Assembly: GCF_000508165.1 (NCBI RefSeq) | Contig: NZ_AYOZ01000061.1 | Span: 1 to 64,000 of the forward strand | Reading direction: 5' to 3' | DNA from: Marinomonas profundimaris | GTDB lineage: Bacteria > Pseudomonadota > Gammaproteobacteria > Pseudomonadales > Marinomonadaceae | DNA length: 64,000 nucleotides | Shown here: positions 1-8,366 of the stretch, in pieces | How the letters are laid out: each line of letters opens with the position of its first letter | Position numbering within the stretch: position 1 is the stretch's first letter | Notes under the pieces: model-generated | The model's database searches: none | The model's input: only the letters and a program-made list of their open reading frames with translations | Told to the model about the DNA's origin: nothing | Translations under genes and position numbers: made by a program

Positions 1-24
1 GTTCGAACCCCCTATGGGACGCCA
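1..24 (+). tRNA. tRNA-Glu, 3' end only (cut by window edge)
   Basis: The first 24 bases match the T-loop, acceptor strand and encoded CCA end of the two complete tRNA-Glu genes that follow. The anticodon lies outside the window, so glutamate identity is inferred from this 3' identity. It shows that the tRNA array continues to the left. Confidence 0.75.
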
Positions 25-76
25 CTTTTTATTGTGTCGTGCAGAAAGTGTAAGTTAGAAAAATGCAAAAGTTTAT

Positions 77-152
77 GTCCCATTCGTCTCGCGGCCTAGG
101 ACACCGCCCTTTCACGGCGGCAACAGGGGTTCGAACCCCCTATGGGACGCCA
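77..152 (+). tRNA. tRNA-Glu (UUC), variant copy
   Basis: A 76-nt cloverleaf with a seven-pair acceptor stem (GTCCCAT/ATGGGAC), anticodon stem CCGCC/GGCGG, anticodon TTC at 111-113, and encoded CCA. It differs from the copy at 304-379 at four positions: 90, 92, 95 and 121. The change at 90 puts C where nearly all tRNAs have A14, the partner of U8 in the core fold. It is probably transcribed with its neighbours, but this copy may fold less well. Confidence 0.93.
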
Positions 153-210
153 CTTTTACCTTATTCATAAGGTAAAGAATTGCTTAAGTAGAATAGAGCA
201 ATTTTGTAAT

Positions 211-285
211 GCGGGAATAGCTCAGTGGTGGATCACAACCTTGCCAAGGCTGGGGTCGCGAGTTCGAGCCTCGTTTCCCGCTCCA
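211..285 (+). tRNA. tRNA-Gly (GCC), structurally degenerate copy
   Basis: A 75-nt cloverleaf with acceptor GCGGGAA/TTCCCGC, anticodon GCC at 243-245, and encoded CCA. Two stems contain mismatches: C221 against T233 in the D stem and A238 against C250 in the anticodon stem. Position 21 is G rather than the conserved A. The usual gammaproteobacterial tRNA-Gly(GCC), as I recall it, pairs fully at these sites, so this copy may be poorly functional or a pseudogene. It lies between two tRNA-Glu genes. Confidence 0.85.
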
Positions 286-303
286 ATATCTAGTTTTTGA
301 TAT

Positions 304-379
304 GTCCCATTCGTCTAGAGGTCTAGGACACCGCCCTTTCACGGCGGTAACAGGGGTTCGAACCCCCTATGGGACGCCA
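304..379 (+). tRNA. tRNA-Glu (UUC), canonical copy
   Basis: A 76-nt cloverleaf with anticodon TTC at 338-340, encoded CCA, and A at the conserved position 14 (base 317). It is the last tRNA of the array, about 50 bases before pabC. Confidence 0.96.
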
Positions 380-427
380 TCCTTTTTTACGCTATCATAG
401 CGAACCTTATTTTTTGAGTGTTTAGCC

Positions 428-1255
428 ATGACTTGGTTCGTCAATTATCGATTAGACAATCTAATTTCCGTTGCTGATCGAAGTCTGGCGTACGGTGATG
501 GTGTTTTCGAAACCATTCGTGTCATTCCAACCTGTTTTTTTCAAATCAATGATCACCTGTTTCGACTTTATCGTGGGCTATCTAAGCTGGGTATGCCATT
601 TTCGTTAGAGCAAAAACAAATCCTTTATGATTTTTTGCACATACAAATTTTACCTTTGATCGATGAGGAATCTGTGGTGAAGATCATGGTCAGTCGAGGA
701 GAAGGGGGGAGAGGGTATGCAGCACCTGATCAATGTATACATTCCATTATAATCGGCATTCTTCCTGCACCAGATTATCAAATGCATCGTAAAAACGGTG
801 TTTCACTCTCCATTTCACCCATTTCAGTCAACAGTAATCGTTTTCTATCCGGTATTAAGCATTTGAATCGATTGGAAAATGTCTTGGCGAAACAATACCT
901 TCAAGAAGAAGACTTTGAAGCGATCATGCTGGACGGCGAAAAAAATGTGGTGGAATGCATTCAGAGTAATATTTTTTGGTCGAAACAAGGCATTTTTTAT
1001 ACACCCTCATTAGAAGTTGCCGGTGTGCAGGGGACGTATCGGAAGGCCATTATAGAGAATCAACAGGACTACACTGTTCAAATTGGTCACTTTTCTTTGT
1101 CTGAGCTCATGGCAGCGGATGAAGTGTTTATTACTAACAGTTTATTGAGGGTTGTACCTGTGACAAATATTGCTGGAACCTCTTTTCCGATTGGTGTTCA
1201 CACCCGGAAAATTCAAATTTTAATGCGAGCTAAGGATATGCATGGCGTTTATTAA
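428..1255 (+). CDS. pabC: aminodeoxychorismate lyase
   Basis: A 275-residue PLP enzyme of the class IV aminotransferase fold. It removes pyruvate from 4-amino-4-deoxychorismate to give p-aminobenzoate for folate synthesis in the cytosol. The N-terminal motif DRSLAYGDGVFET is typical. The PLP lysine is probably K144 in the segment SGIKHLNRLENV, and the C-terminal ITNSLLRVVPV segment also fits the family. It is the first gene of the conserved pabC-mltG-tmk-holB-tatD cluster, and its 3' end overlaps mltG by 14 bases. The ribosome site before the ATG is weak. Branched-chain aminotransferase is an alternative, but length and context favour PabC. Confidence 0.93.
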   Translation: MTWFVNYRLDNLISVADRSLAYGDGVFETIRVIPTCFFQINDHLFRLYRGLSKLGMPFSLEQKQILYDFLHIQILPLIDEESVVKIMVSRGEGGRGYAAPDQCIHSIIIGILPAPDYQMHRKNGVSLSISPISVNSNRFLSGIKHLNRLENVLAKQYLQEEDFEAIMLDGEKNVVECIQSNIFWSKQGIFYTPSLEVAGVQGTYRKAIIENQQDYTVQIGHFSLSELMAADEVFITNSLLRVVPVTNIAGTSFPIGVHTRKIQILMRAKDMHGVY

Positions 1256-2273
1256 GTGGTTTTTTCGTGTTGCTGTTTTGTTAGTGTCTTTATCGGCCAT
1301 TGTGGCAGGCTATCTGTATCATTCAATTACTTCGCCGATTACATTGGCGACAATTGATACCGTAGAAGTCCGCGCGGGGGATACCTCTTATAGTTTGGGT
1401 AAAAAATTGAATGATAGAGGGTTAATTGAATACCCGTTTCTTACGCGTGTTGTTTCGAAACTGAACCCTGAGTGGGTTCCGAAAGTAGGCAAGTACGCGA
1501 TTAATCCTGAGATGAATTTACTGGATATCATGGCGCTGTTTGATTCTGGAAAATCCATTTTTTATTCTATTACCTTGCTAGAGGGTAAAACAACACGAGA
1601 TTATTTATCTGCGATGGAAGCGCGGGGCAATATAACCATGACCTTATTGAATGCTTCAAATGAAGATTTGGTAAAAAGAATAGGACTTGATGTCTCTCAT
1701 CCAGAAGGTCAATTCTTTGCCAATACTTACCGTTACCATGAAGGTGACACGGATGTGAGTATTTTGAAGCATGCCAACGAGTTAATGACCAAAACCTTGA
1801 ATGAGTTGTGGTTAAGTAAAGCCGCAGACTTGCCTTATCAATCATCTTATGAGGCGTTAATAATGGCGTCGATTATTGAAAAGGAAACCGGTGTGCCAGA
1901 AGAACGTCCTTTGATCGCTCAAGTCTTTATTAGTCGACTTAAAAAAGGCATGCGTTTACAAACGGACCCAACGGTTATTTATGGATTGGGAAGTGACTAT
2001 ACAGGCAATTTAACACGTAAAGGATTGCAGAGTACGTCGCCATACAATACATACCGCTTTTTCGGTTTGCCACCAACACCGATTGCAAATGTGGGTCGAG
2101 AAGCCATAGAGGCTGCGCTAAATCCAGAGCAAACCAAAGCGCTGTATTTTGTGGCGAAAGGTGACGGTACGCATGCTTTTTCTAATAGCTTACGAGAGCA
2201 TAACCGGGCGGTAAGACAATTTCAGTTTAAACGTCGAGAAGATTATCGCTCGACCCCAGACAGTGCGAAATAG
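1242..2273 (+). CDS. mltG: endolytic murein transglycosylase MltG
   Basis: A 343-residue inner-membrane lytic transglycosylase (YceG family). It cleaves nascent glycan strands and is thought to set their length. Residues 6-28 form one membrane anchor and a LysM-like region follows. The catalytic domain carries the IIEKETG motif, with E213 as the likely catalytic glutamate, followed by the family signature RLQTDPTVIYGLG. The start lies inside pabC, which suggests translational coupling. Length matches the family. Confidence 0.95.
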   Translation: MAFIKWFFRVAVLLVSLSAIVAGYLYHSITSPITLATIDTVEVRAGDTSYSLGKKLNDRGLIEYPFLTRVVSKLNPEWVPKVGKYAINPEMNLLDIMALFDSGKSIFYSITLLEGKTTRDYLSAMEARGNITMTLLNASNEDLVKRIGLDVSHPEGQFFANTYRYHEGDTDVSILKHANELMTKTLNELWLSKAADLPYQSSYEALIMASIIEKETGVPEERPLIAQVFISRLKKGMRLQTDPTVIYGLGSDYTGNLTRKGLQSTSPYNTYRFFGLPPTPIANVGREAIEAALNPEQTKALYFVAKGDGTHAFSNSLREHNRAVRQFQFKRREDYRSTPDSAK

Positions 2274-2285
2274 AAGGATGTCAGT

Positions 2286-2924
2286 ATGAAAGGTAAATTC
2301 ATTTCGCTCGAAGGGGGGGAAGGCAGTGGTAAGACGACGGCGATTCAGTTTATTCGTCAGTGGTTAGAGTCACATCGCATTCCCTATATTTTGACACGTG
2401 AGCCGGGTGGAACGCCGCTGGCGGAAGAAATACGCGAGTTGATATTGACGTCGAGAGAAGAGCCGGTGAATGATGTTGCGGAACTGTTATTGGTGTTTGC
2501 CGCCAGAGCTCAGCATCTCGCAGAAAAAATCCAGCCCGCTTTAGATCAAGGTACATGGGTGATCAGTGATCGTTTTCTGGACTCGAGCTATGTCTATCAA
2601 GGAAAGGCGCGCGGCGGGAATGTTCAAATGTTAGATCTGCTAGCAAGCTGGGTAGTCGGTGAAAATAAACCTGATGCTACCTTAGTCCTAGATGTTCCGG
2701 TCGAGTTGGGGCAAGAGCGTGTTGTTCAGCGTCAACAACAAGATCGCCTGGATAAAGAGTCTGCGGTGTTTCATCAAAAAGTTCGTGATGGATTCCTTGA
2801 GCGCGCAATGGCCGAGCCTGATCGTGTGAAAGTGATTGATGCCAGTTTGTCTCTTGATGCAGTGCAAAAGCAAATTGAAGACCAGTTGATGCAATTAAAC
2901 ACGGCTTGGTCGGGTGATGTATAA
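2286..2924 (+). CDS. tmk: thymidylate kinase
   Basis: A 212-residue kinase that phosphorylates dTMP to dTDP using ATP. The P-loop GGEGSGKTT is at residues 9-17. REPGGTPLAEEIR and the SDRFLDSSYVYQG segment are both diagnostic of thymidylate kinases. Normal full length. It follows mltG after 12 bases and ends directly against the holB start, so the genes are very likely cotranscribed. Confidence 0.97.
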   Translation: MKGKFISLEGGEGSGKTTAIQFIRQWLESHRIPYILTREPGGTPLAEEIRELILTSREEPVNDVAELLLVFAARAQHLAEKIQPALDQGTWVISDRFLDSSYVYQGKARGGNVQMLDLLASWVVGENKPDATLVLDVPVELGQERVVQRQQQDRLDKESAVFHQKVRDGFLERAMAEPDRVKVIDASLSLDAVQKQIEDQLMQLNTAWSGDV

Positions 2925-3863
2925 ATGACAACAATTGCTCATTGGTTGATTCCTTGTTTACGCCAAGTTCAAGTGCTCAAGCAGACAAATCGCTTGTCTC
3001 ACGCCTTATTAATTACAGGTGCGGATGGCGTAGGGCAAGAACAGCTTGCGCGTGAAATGGTAAAAGACTTGATGTGTGAAAGTAATCAAGCTGCCGCCTG
3101 CAAGGAGTGTCACTCTTGTCAACTTATGCGAGCAGACACGCACCCCGACTTTCGAGTATTAGATGGTGAGGCGGCCAGCATTAAGGTCGACCAAGTGCGT
3201 CTGTTGGTACGTCAAATTAACCAAAAGCCACAAGTTGGTCAGAATAAAGTCGTGTTGATCACACATGCGCAAGCAATGAACGTTAATGCGGCGAATGCGG
3301 TGCTAAAAGCATTGGAAGAGCCCGCTGATCGAACCTATTTTGTACTCACAAGCTCTCAATCTACAAGTCTTTTACCAACCATTAGAAGTCGATGTCTTTT
3401 GGTTAATGTACCAACGCCTACTGTTGATGATGTTAAGGATTGGTTGCTGCAGTATCCAGAGCATCAAGAATTGAGTTCGCTTTTTTGGTTAACCACACAG
3501 CCTTTTCGTTTACTGTCCATTCAGCAGCAGGGAAAAACAAAAATGTATGCCGCTTTGCCCGATCAATTGTCGGCGATGTTGACAGGGAGTGGGTCCATTA
3601 GTGAAATGCTAAAGGGAATAGACAGCAATAATATTGACGATTTTTGCAATGGACTCGCGGCAATTTTACATCAATGTATTTGTCATTCCACTGGTGCGCC
3701 ATTAGACGAGGCGTTGCAGGCTATTTATGCCACATTAATGGCTCGACAGGGCATTCAATTGCTCATGTTGCGTTATCAATCTTTACAGAAACTCAAGTCA
3801 GACCTTAAAAAAACAAATTTAAACCCCATAATGCAACTCACACATGAATTGAATCAGTGGTAA
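2925..3863 (+). CDS. holB: DNA polymerase III delta' subunit
   Basis: A 312-residue clamp-loader subunit that works with gamma/tau and delta to open the sliding clamp. Four cysteines (C51, C59, C62, C65) form the zinc module. The P-loop region reads GADGVGQEQL and lacks the usual GKT, as expected for the non-ATPase delta' subunit. The SRC motif appears as TIRSRCLL. The ATG directly abuts the tmk stop codon. In Pseudomonas a pilZ gene sits between holB and tatD; here only seven bases separate them. Confidence 0.94.
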   Translation: MTTIAHWLIPCLRQVQVLKQTNRLSHALLITGADGVGQEQLAREMVKDLMCESNQAAACKECHSCQLMRADTHPDFRVLDGEAASIKVDQVRLLVRQINQKPQVGQNKVVLITHAQAMNVNAANAVLKALEEPADRTYFVLTSSQSTSLLPTIRSRCLLVNVPTPTVDDVKDWLLQYPEHQELSSLFWLTTQPFRLLSIQQQGKTKMYAALPDQLSAMLTGSGSISEMLKGIDSNNIDDFCNGLAAILHQCICHSTGAPLDEALQAIYATLMARQGIQLLMLRYQSLQKLKSDLKKTNLNPIMQLTHELNQW

Positions 3864-3870
3864 ACCAACT

Positions 3871-4683
3871 ATGTTAATTGACACCCATTGCCATCTGGAT
3901 ATGCTGGATCTAGCGCCCTACAACAATGATATAAATGCGGCCATTGATGCGGCGTATCAACAAGGGGTTAGGCAGTTGCTCAGTATTTCTGTCGATCTAA
4001 ACAAGATGGATACAATATTAGGCTTCACAAAGCGAAATGGCGTTTATGCAAGCTGTGGCGTTCATCCATTACAAAGTGACGGCTTGGTTCAGGACGACTC
4101 TTTATTGCGCCAATACGCGGCCAATCCTAACGTGATTGCTATTGGTGAAACTGGGTTGGATTATTTCTACGAAGCGTCACAAGAAGCCCATGAAGAGCAG
4201 AAAATCAGCTTTATGCATCATCTTCAAGCGGCCGGGGCGCTTGGTTTGCCCGTTATCGTACACACTCGGAGCGCAAAGCAAGACACTCTGTCTCTGATTA
4301 AGCAGTACGGAAACCCGGATACAGCTGGTGTGTTGCATTGTTTTACGGAAGATTATGACATGGCAAAAGCCGCGTTAGATGAAAACTATTTGATTTCTAT
4401 TTCAGGTATTGTGACATTCAAAACCGCTGAAGATCTTAAGGAAACGGTTCGTAAGTTACCTTTGGAGTCTTTGATTGTGGAAACGGATGCGCCTTATCTT
4501 GCGCCGGTACCTTATCGCGGTAAGAAAAATGAGCCAAAGTACGTCTCAGAAGTTGCTCAATATGTGGCTGATTTGAAAGGCATTCGTTACGAAGCTTTAT
4601 TAGAGGCAACGGCAGCGAACTTCCATCGCGTTTTTTCAAAAGCAAACCCCAAAAATCAGCTTGAACTGACGGCGCCACACTGA
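3871..4683 (+). CDS. ycfH: TatD-family metal-dependent hydrolase (YcfH type)
   Basis: A 270-residue TIM-barrel hydrolase. It shows the DTHCHLD metal motif at the N terminus, GETGLDYF, a central HTR segment, HCFTED and the C-terminal ETDAPYLAP signature. The family cleaves DNA or phosphoesters, but the physiological substrate of the YcfH branch is not settled. It closes the pabC operon. A second, more distant paralogue that matches TatD itself lies at 53858-54634. Confidence 0.92.
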   Translation: MLIDTHCHLDMLDLAPYNNDINAAIDAAYQQGVRQLLSISVDLNKMDTILGFTKRNGVYASCGVHPLQSDGLVQDDSLLRQYAANPNVIAIGETGLDYFYEASQEAHEEQKISFMHHLQAAGALGLPVIVHTRSAKQDTLSLIKQYGNPDTAGVLHCFTEDYDMAKAALDENYLISISGIVTFKTAEDLKETVRKLPLESLIVETDAPYLAPVPYRGKKNEPKYVSEVAQYVADLKGIRYEALLEATAANFHRVFSKANPKNQLELTAPH

Positions 4684-4689
4684 AGTAAC

Positions 4690-4725
4690 GCGCACAATTT
4701 TTTATTGTGAAAATTGCACGTGCGC
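4690..4725. repeat. nested inverted repeats after ycfH
   Basis: Outer arms GCGCAC (4690-4695) and GTGCGC (4720-4725) enclose a perfect CACAAT/ATTGTG hairpin (4693-4698 with 4704-4709). There is no T-run downstream, so this is at best an atypical terminator. It lies in the 208-base gap between ycfH and the Lon-like gene. Confidence 0.35.
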
Positions 4726-4844
4726 ATTGAAGTGCGTGAATGTTGAGGATATTTCAGCTTCCATATAGTCGAAGTGAAAACGGAGTGTTAGTCTCAACGC
4801 ATTGTATTTATTTAAAATATTCGAAAGAAGAGTCTTCTTCTTTC

Positions 4845-4869
4845 ACAAGCCGCATTTAGCGCGGCTTGT
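4845..4869 (+). other. hairpin in the leader of the Lon-like gene
   Basis: A perfect nine-base-pair stem, ACAAGCCGC (4845-4853) with GCGGCTTGT (4861-4869), and a seven-base loop. No T-run follows. It ends 22 bases before the ATG at 4892, so it could sit in the 5' untranslated region or end the upstream transcript. A weaker AAGAAG/CTTCTT hairpin lies just before it. Confidence 0.4.
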
Positions 4870-4891
4870 TAGACAATAAGGAAGCCCATCG

Positions 4892-7336
4892 ATGTCCAAC
4901 TTGGTTACCTCATTACCGTACCAAGCACTTTCCGCCAAAGTGCCTGATGACCACCTGACTTTCAATACATTACATGATATCGAACCACTTAGTGGCATTT
5001 TGGGCCAAGAGCGAGCGGTTGAAGCCATTCAGTTTGGCGTTGCTATGCAGCGCCCTGGTTACAATATTTTCACCATGGGAGATTCTGGTACAGGTCGTTC
5101 GTCCTACGTGATGAGCTACCTTAAAAGCGAGGCTAAACGTCGTTCTGCTCCCAATGAATGGGCTTATATTAATAATTTCACGGAAAGTCATCGCCCTAAA
5201 GCGATCGAGTTTCCACCTGGTTTGGCGTCTGAATTCGAAAAAGAAATTCGTGCGTTGATTGACGGACTGATGGCTACATTTCCAGCCGCGTTTGAAAACC
5301 CGTCTTACCAGCAGCAAAAAAGCGTGATAGATCGTGCTTTTAACGATCAATACGAAACAGCAATAAATAAAGTGGAGCGCGTATCAGGCAAAATTGGTGT
5401 GGCCATGTTCCGTGATGCCTCATCGGTTAGTTTTGCTCCGATGAAAGATGGAAAGGCCTTAGAAGAAAATGAATTTGCCGCTTTAACCGACGATGAACGT
5501 GACACTTTCCAAGAAGGCGTTTCGACTTTAGAAGGTTTGCTCAACGAAGAGTTGCTGGGGCTTCCGCAATGGAAACGTGCAACGTATGACAAAATTCGCC
5601 AATTAAACCTAGACACAGTCAATGAAGCGTTAGACCCATTGATGTCAATGTTGTTTGAAAAGTATAAAGACAACGTGGAAATCACGGCACATCTTATCGC
5701 CTTGAGAGAAGACCTAGATAAAACTATCATTGATCAAATGGCAGACGACAAAGCCTCTGAAAATCGTGATGAAATTGGTCGTCGACAACTCTATGAAGAA
5801 TTGTATTTACCAAACATCGCGATCACTCATGAGGCGGATGGTGGCCAGCCCGTCATTTATGAGCCTCATCCAACGTACCGTAATTTATTTGGTCAAGTCG
5901 AGCACAGCAGTGACCAAGGTATGCTGGTAACCAGTTACCGCTTGATTCGCTCTGGTAGTCTGCATGCGGCTAACGGCGGATATTTGATTTTAGACGCTGA
6001 AAAGCTGCTAACGGATCATTATCTGTGGGAGGCACTAAAGCGTGCGTTAAAAAGCAAGACGATCAAGATTGAGCATCCTTATGCCGATATGGGGCTGATG
6101 AACACCATGACACTCTCACCGCAAGATTTGCCATTACAGGTGAAAGTGGTGTTGATTGGCGCACGTGATATTTATTACTTACTGCAAGATGCGGATCCTG
6201 ATTTTCAGGAAATGTTTCGTGTTCTTGTTGATTTTGATGACACATTAAAACGCACAAAAGAAGCGGAATTGTCTTTTGCTCGCCTTATGAAAGATCGAGT
6301 AGCTAAAGAAGAGTATGCAAATGTTACTCGTGATGGTGTCGCTGCGTTGATTGAGTACAGCAGCCGTTTGGCGGAGCATCAGCGAGAAATGGCCGCGAAA
6401 ATTGGCGATGTGTTTGAGTTGTTGGGCGAGGCGGACTTTGTTCGTGAAATGGCCAAAGACAGCGAAATCACGGCTGATCATATCGCGCGCGCTTTAAAAG
6501 CAAAAAAACATCGCACGGGTCGTGTCAGTGAAAAAATCATTGAAGAAATTATTGAAGGCACCGTCTTATTAGAGAGCGAAGGTTTTGCCGTTGGTAAGAT
6601 TAATGGGTTAACCGTTATGCAAATTGGCGACAGTAGTTTTGGCGCGCCAGCTCGAATCTCAACCACGGTGTATCCCGGTGGAAAAGGCATTATAGACATT
6701 GAGCGCGAATCCAATTTAGGCCAGAACATCCACTCGAAAGGGGTGTTGATCTTGTCTGGTTATCTTGGCAATAAATATGCTCAACGCTTTCCATTGGACA
6801 TTTCGGCGTCTATTGCGATGGAGCAAAGCTACGGTTATATCGATGGCGATAGCGCGTCAACCGCCGAGCTTTGCTGTTTGTTGTCTGCATTGATTCAAGT
6901 TCCGTTGCGTCAAGATTTGGCGATCACAGGGTCTTTAAACCAATACGGCGAGATTCAAGCGATTGGCGGTGTCAATGAAAAAATCGAAGGCTTCTTCAAT
7001 GTGTGTAACGCGCGAGGGTTAACAGGAACCCAAGGCGTTATCATTCCAAAATCAAACGCAATTAATTTGATGCTGAACGACGATATTATTGAAGCAGTTA
7101 AGGCTGGAAAGTTTCATGTGTATGCCATATCGACAGCTGACGAAGCGTTGCATTTATTGACAGGGATGGAGCCAGGTGTGGCGAATGACGAAGGGGAGTA
7201 CCCTGAAGGCACTGTATCGGCAAAAGTCATTGAGCGTTTAGAAGAAATTTCTATGCTGGGCGAAGAGGAAGATGATGAGGAATCAGGAGAGTCTGACTCT
7301 GAATTAGAAAAAAGCACAGAAAAATCGAAAAAATAA
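4892..7336 (+). CDS. Lon-like ATP-dependent protease (YcbZ/LonB-type AAA+ protease)
   Basis: An 814-residue cytosolic protease with an AAA+ domain, an inserted helical region and a C-terminal Lon protease domain. The Walker A region is GDSGTGRSS (from G63), with arginine in place of the usual lysine. The catalytic dyad is S654 in DGDSAS and K697 in NEKIEGF. Their 43-residue separation is the same as in E. coli Lon. The last 45 residues form a strongly acidic tail. It lacks the N-terminal Lon substrate domain, so it is not housekeeping Lon. Substrates are unknown. It appears to be a single-gene unit with its own leader. Confidence 0.9.
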   Translation: MSNLVTSLPYQALSAKVPDDHLTFNTLHDIEPLSGILGQERAVEAIQFGVAMQRPGYNIFTMGDSGTGRSSYVMSYLKSEAKRRSAPNEWAYINNFTESHRPKAIEFPPGLASEFEKEIRALIDGLMATFPAAFENPSYQQQKSVIDRAFNDQYETAINKVERVSGKIGVAMFRDASSVSFAPMKDGKALEENEFAALTDDERDTFQEGVSTLEGLLNEELLGLPQWKRATYDKIRQLNLDTVNEALDPLMSMLFEKYKDNVEITAHLIALREDLDKTIIDQMADDKASENRDEIGRRQLYEELYLPNIAITHEADGGQPVIYEPHPTYRNLFGQVEHSSDQGMLVTSYRLIRSGSLHAANGGYLILDAEKLLTDHYLWEALKRALKSKTIKIEHPYADMGLMNTMTLSPQDLPLQVKVVLIGARDIYYLLQDADPDFQEMFRVLVDFDDTLKRTKEAELSFARLMKDRVAKEEYANVTRDGVAALIEYSSRLAEHQREMAAKIGDVFELLGEADFVREMAKDSEITADHIARALKAKKHRTGRVSEKIIEEIIEGTVLLESEGFAVGKINGLTVMQIGDSSFGAPARISTTVYPGGKGIIDIERESNLGQNIHSKGVLILSGYLGNKYAQRFPLDISASIAMEQSYGYIDGDSASTAELCCLLSALIQVPLRQDLAITGSLNQYGEIQAIGGVNEKIEGFFNVCNARGLTGTQGVIIPKSNAINLMLNDDIIEAVKAGKFHVYAISTADEALHLLTGMEPGVANDEGEYPEGTVSAKVIERLEEISMLGEEEDDEESGESDSELEKSTEKSKK

Positions 7337-7349
7337 CGTGTATTGGTTA

Positions 7350-7628
7350 TTAATGTTTTCCATTTGTTCTTTTGATGATTTCAGATTTACATTTAGAGTT
7401 CACTAAAGAGTACACAGTGTAATAGAGGTCGTCTGCTTTGACATAAACATAGCTGGCGACCTCTTTTCGTTTACTCGGTAAATGTCTTTTTAAAATTAAC
7501 GCGCTTTTAAATGTTTTCCCGCCCATGTATTTTTGTGCACTTTTATCTGCCGCTTGTTTTGCATCGAAATCACCGCATTCCGCGAGCGTTAAGTTGCTCA
7601 AGGTCAGTAACAGTAGGATTGAGAGCAT
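7350..7628 (-). CDS. small secreted protein of unknown function
   Basis: From the ATG at 7628 this gives 92 residues with a clear signal peptide (hydrophobic residues 3-12, cleavage after LTLA) and a mature chain of about 76 residues with two cysteines. A TTG start at 7658 would add ten residues before the signal peptide, but neither start has a good ribosome site. It is convergent with the Lon-like gene, leaving only 13 bases between the stops. I do not recognise the family. Probably periplasmic. Confidence 0.6.
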   Translation of the reverse strand: MLSILLLLTLSNLTLAECGDFDAKQAADKSAQKYMGGKTFKSALILKRHLPSKRKEVASYVYVKADDLYYTVYSLVNSKCKSEIIKRTNGKH

Positions 7629-7873
7629 GTGTTTAAAGTGTGGAATGATTGACTCCAAAGTTGCAAATGGTTAACTCATTTTATATCAACGTATAACTGT
7701 CAGTGTATTTTTACGTCTCTGCGCAGAAAAATAACACAACAAGATTTAATACATCAAAAAAGCTTACAATTTATAAGGTGTATTTTTTAGAGAGCATGCT
7801 ATTTTAAACCTCATTGTTTGAAATGATCAACTTAGTCACTGCGTAAGTGATTTGGATATAAAGGGTGTTTTGT

Positions 7874-8305
7874 ATGAATAAGGGTCTTCTTGCGGCTACG
7901 ATTATCTCTATTTCTTATTCTTCTGCTGTGTTTGCAAGTGAATCGTGTGATGACACTGCATTGAACGGGTACATGGAAAGCATTAAAAGTGAAATTGGCT
8001 TACTGTCATCAGATGTGAAGTCAGGCAATAACACATCGGCGTCACATCGAGTGGATACTGTGATTTCTTACTTCAAAAAATCACGTAATGAAATACCGTA
8101 TAAATTCAGTGCTGAGAAGCTTCAAGGAAATAAGCTAGAAGAGCAAAAAGCTGAATACATAAAAGTCGTCGATGACACGATCGTTATACTTGAGAAATTA
8201 GAGAAAGCACTGGAGTCTGACGATATGACTCAAGTGAAAAGCTTGTTTGGTCAGATCGGCGCTCAAAGAAAGCTTGGGCACGGTTCTTTTAAAGCAAATT
8301 GCTAG
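7874..8305 (+). CDS. cytochrome b562 family protein (periplasmic)
   Basis: A 143-residue protein with a signal peptide (cleavage near VFA/SES) and a mature four-helix bundle that resembles cytochrome b562. The methionine in GYMESIKSEI aligns with heme ligand Met7 and the histidine in RKLGHGSFK with His102, so b-type heme binding is likely. The mature chain has just two cysteines, one near the N terminus (ESCDD) and one as the final residue. These would lie close together in the fold. The ATG at 7874 is preferred over a GTG at 7865 because AAGGG lies about eight bases upstream of it. Probable periplasmic electron carrier. Confidence 0.75.
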   Translation: MNKGLLAATIISISYSSAVFASESCDDTALNGYMESIKSEIGLLSSDVKSGNNTSASHRVDTVISYFKKSRNEIPYKFSAEKLQGNKLEEQKAEYIKVVDDTIVILEKLEKALESDDMTQVKSLFGQIGAQRKLGHGSFKANC

Positions 8306-8314
8306 TGCTGCTGG

Positions 8315-8343
8315 ATGACCTAGCGTGAATTCACTGCTACAAT
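8315..8343 (+). promoter_or_regulatory. putative sigma-70 promoter
   Basis: ATGACC (8315-8320), a 17-base spacer and TACAAT (8338-8343) lie 23 bases before the small basic protein gene. The -35 match is only partial. Confidence 0.4.
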
Positions 8344-8366
8344 GCGCGCGATAAAGAGAGGATATT

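Noticed and set aside
1..379. Genomic island boundary at the tRNA array
   Set aside because: tRNA genes are common integration sites, but no integrase or direct repeat beyond the tRNA copies themselves is seen.
4690..4725. Strong intrinsic terminator after ycfH
   Set aside because: The nested repeats have no T-run after the stem; listed only as a repeat.
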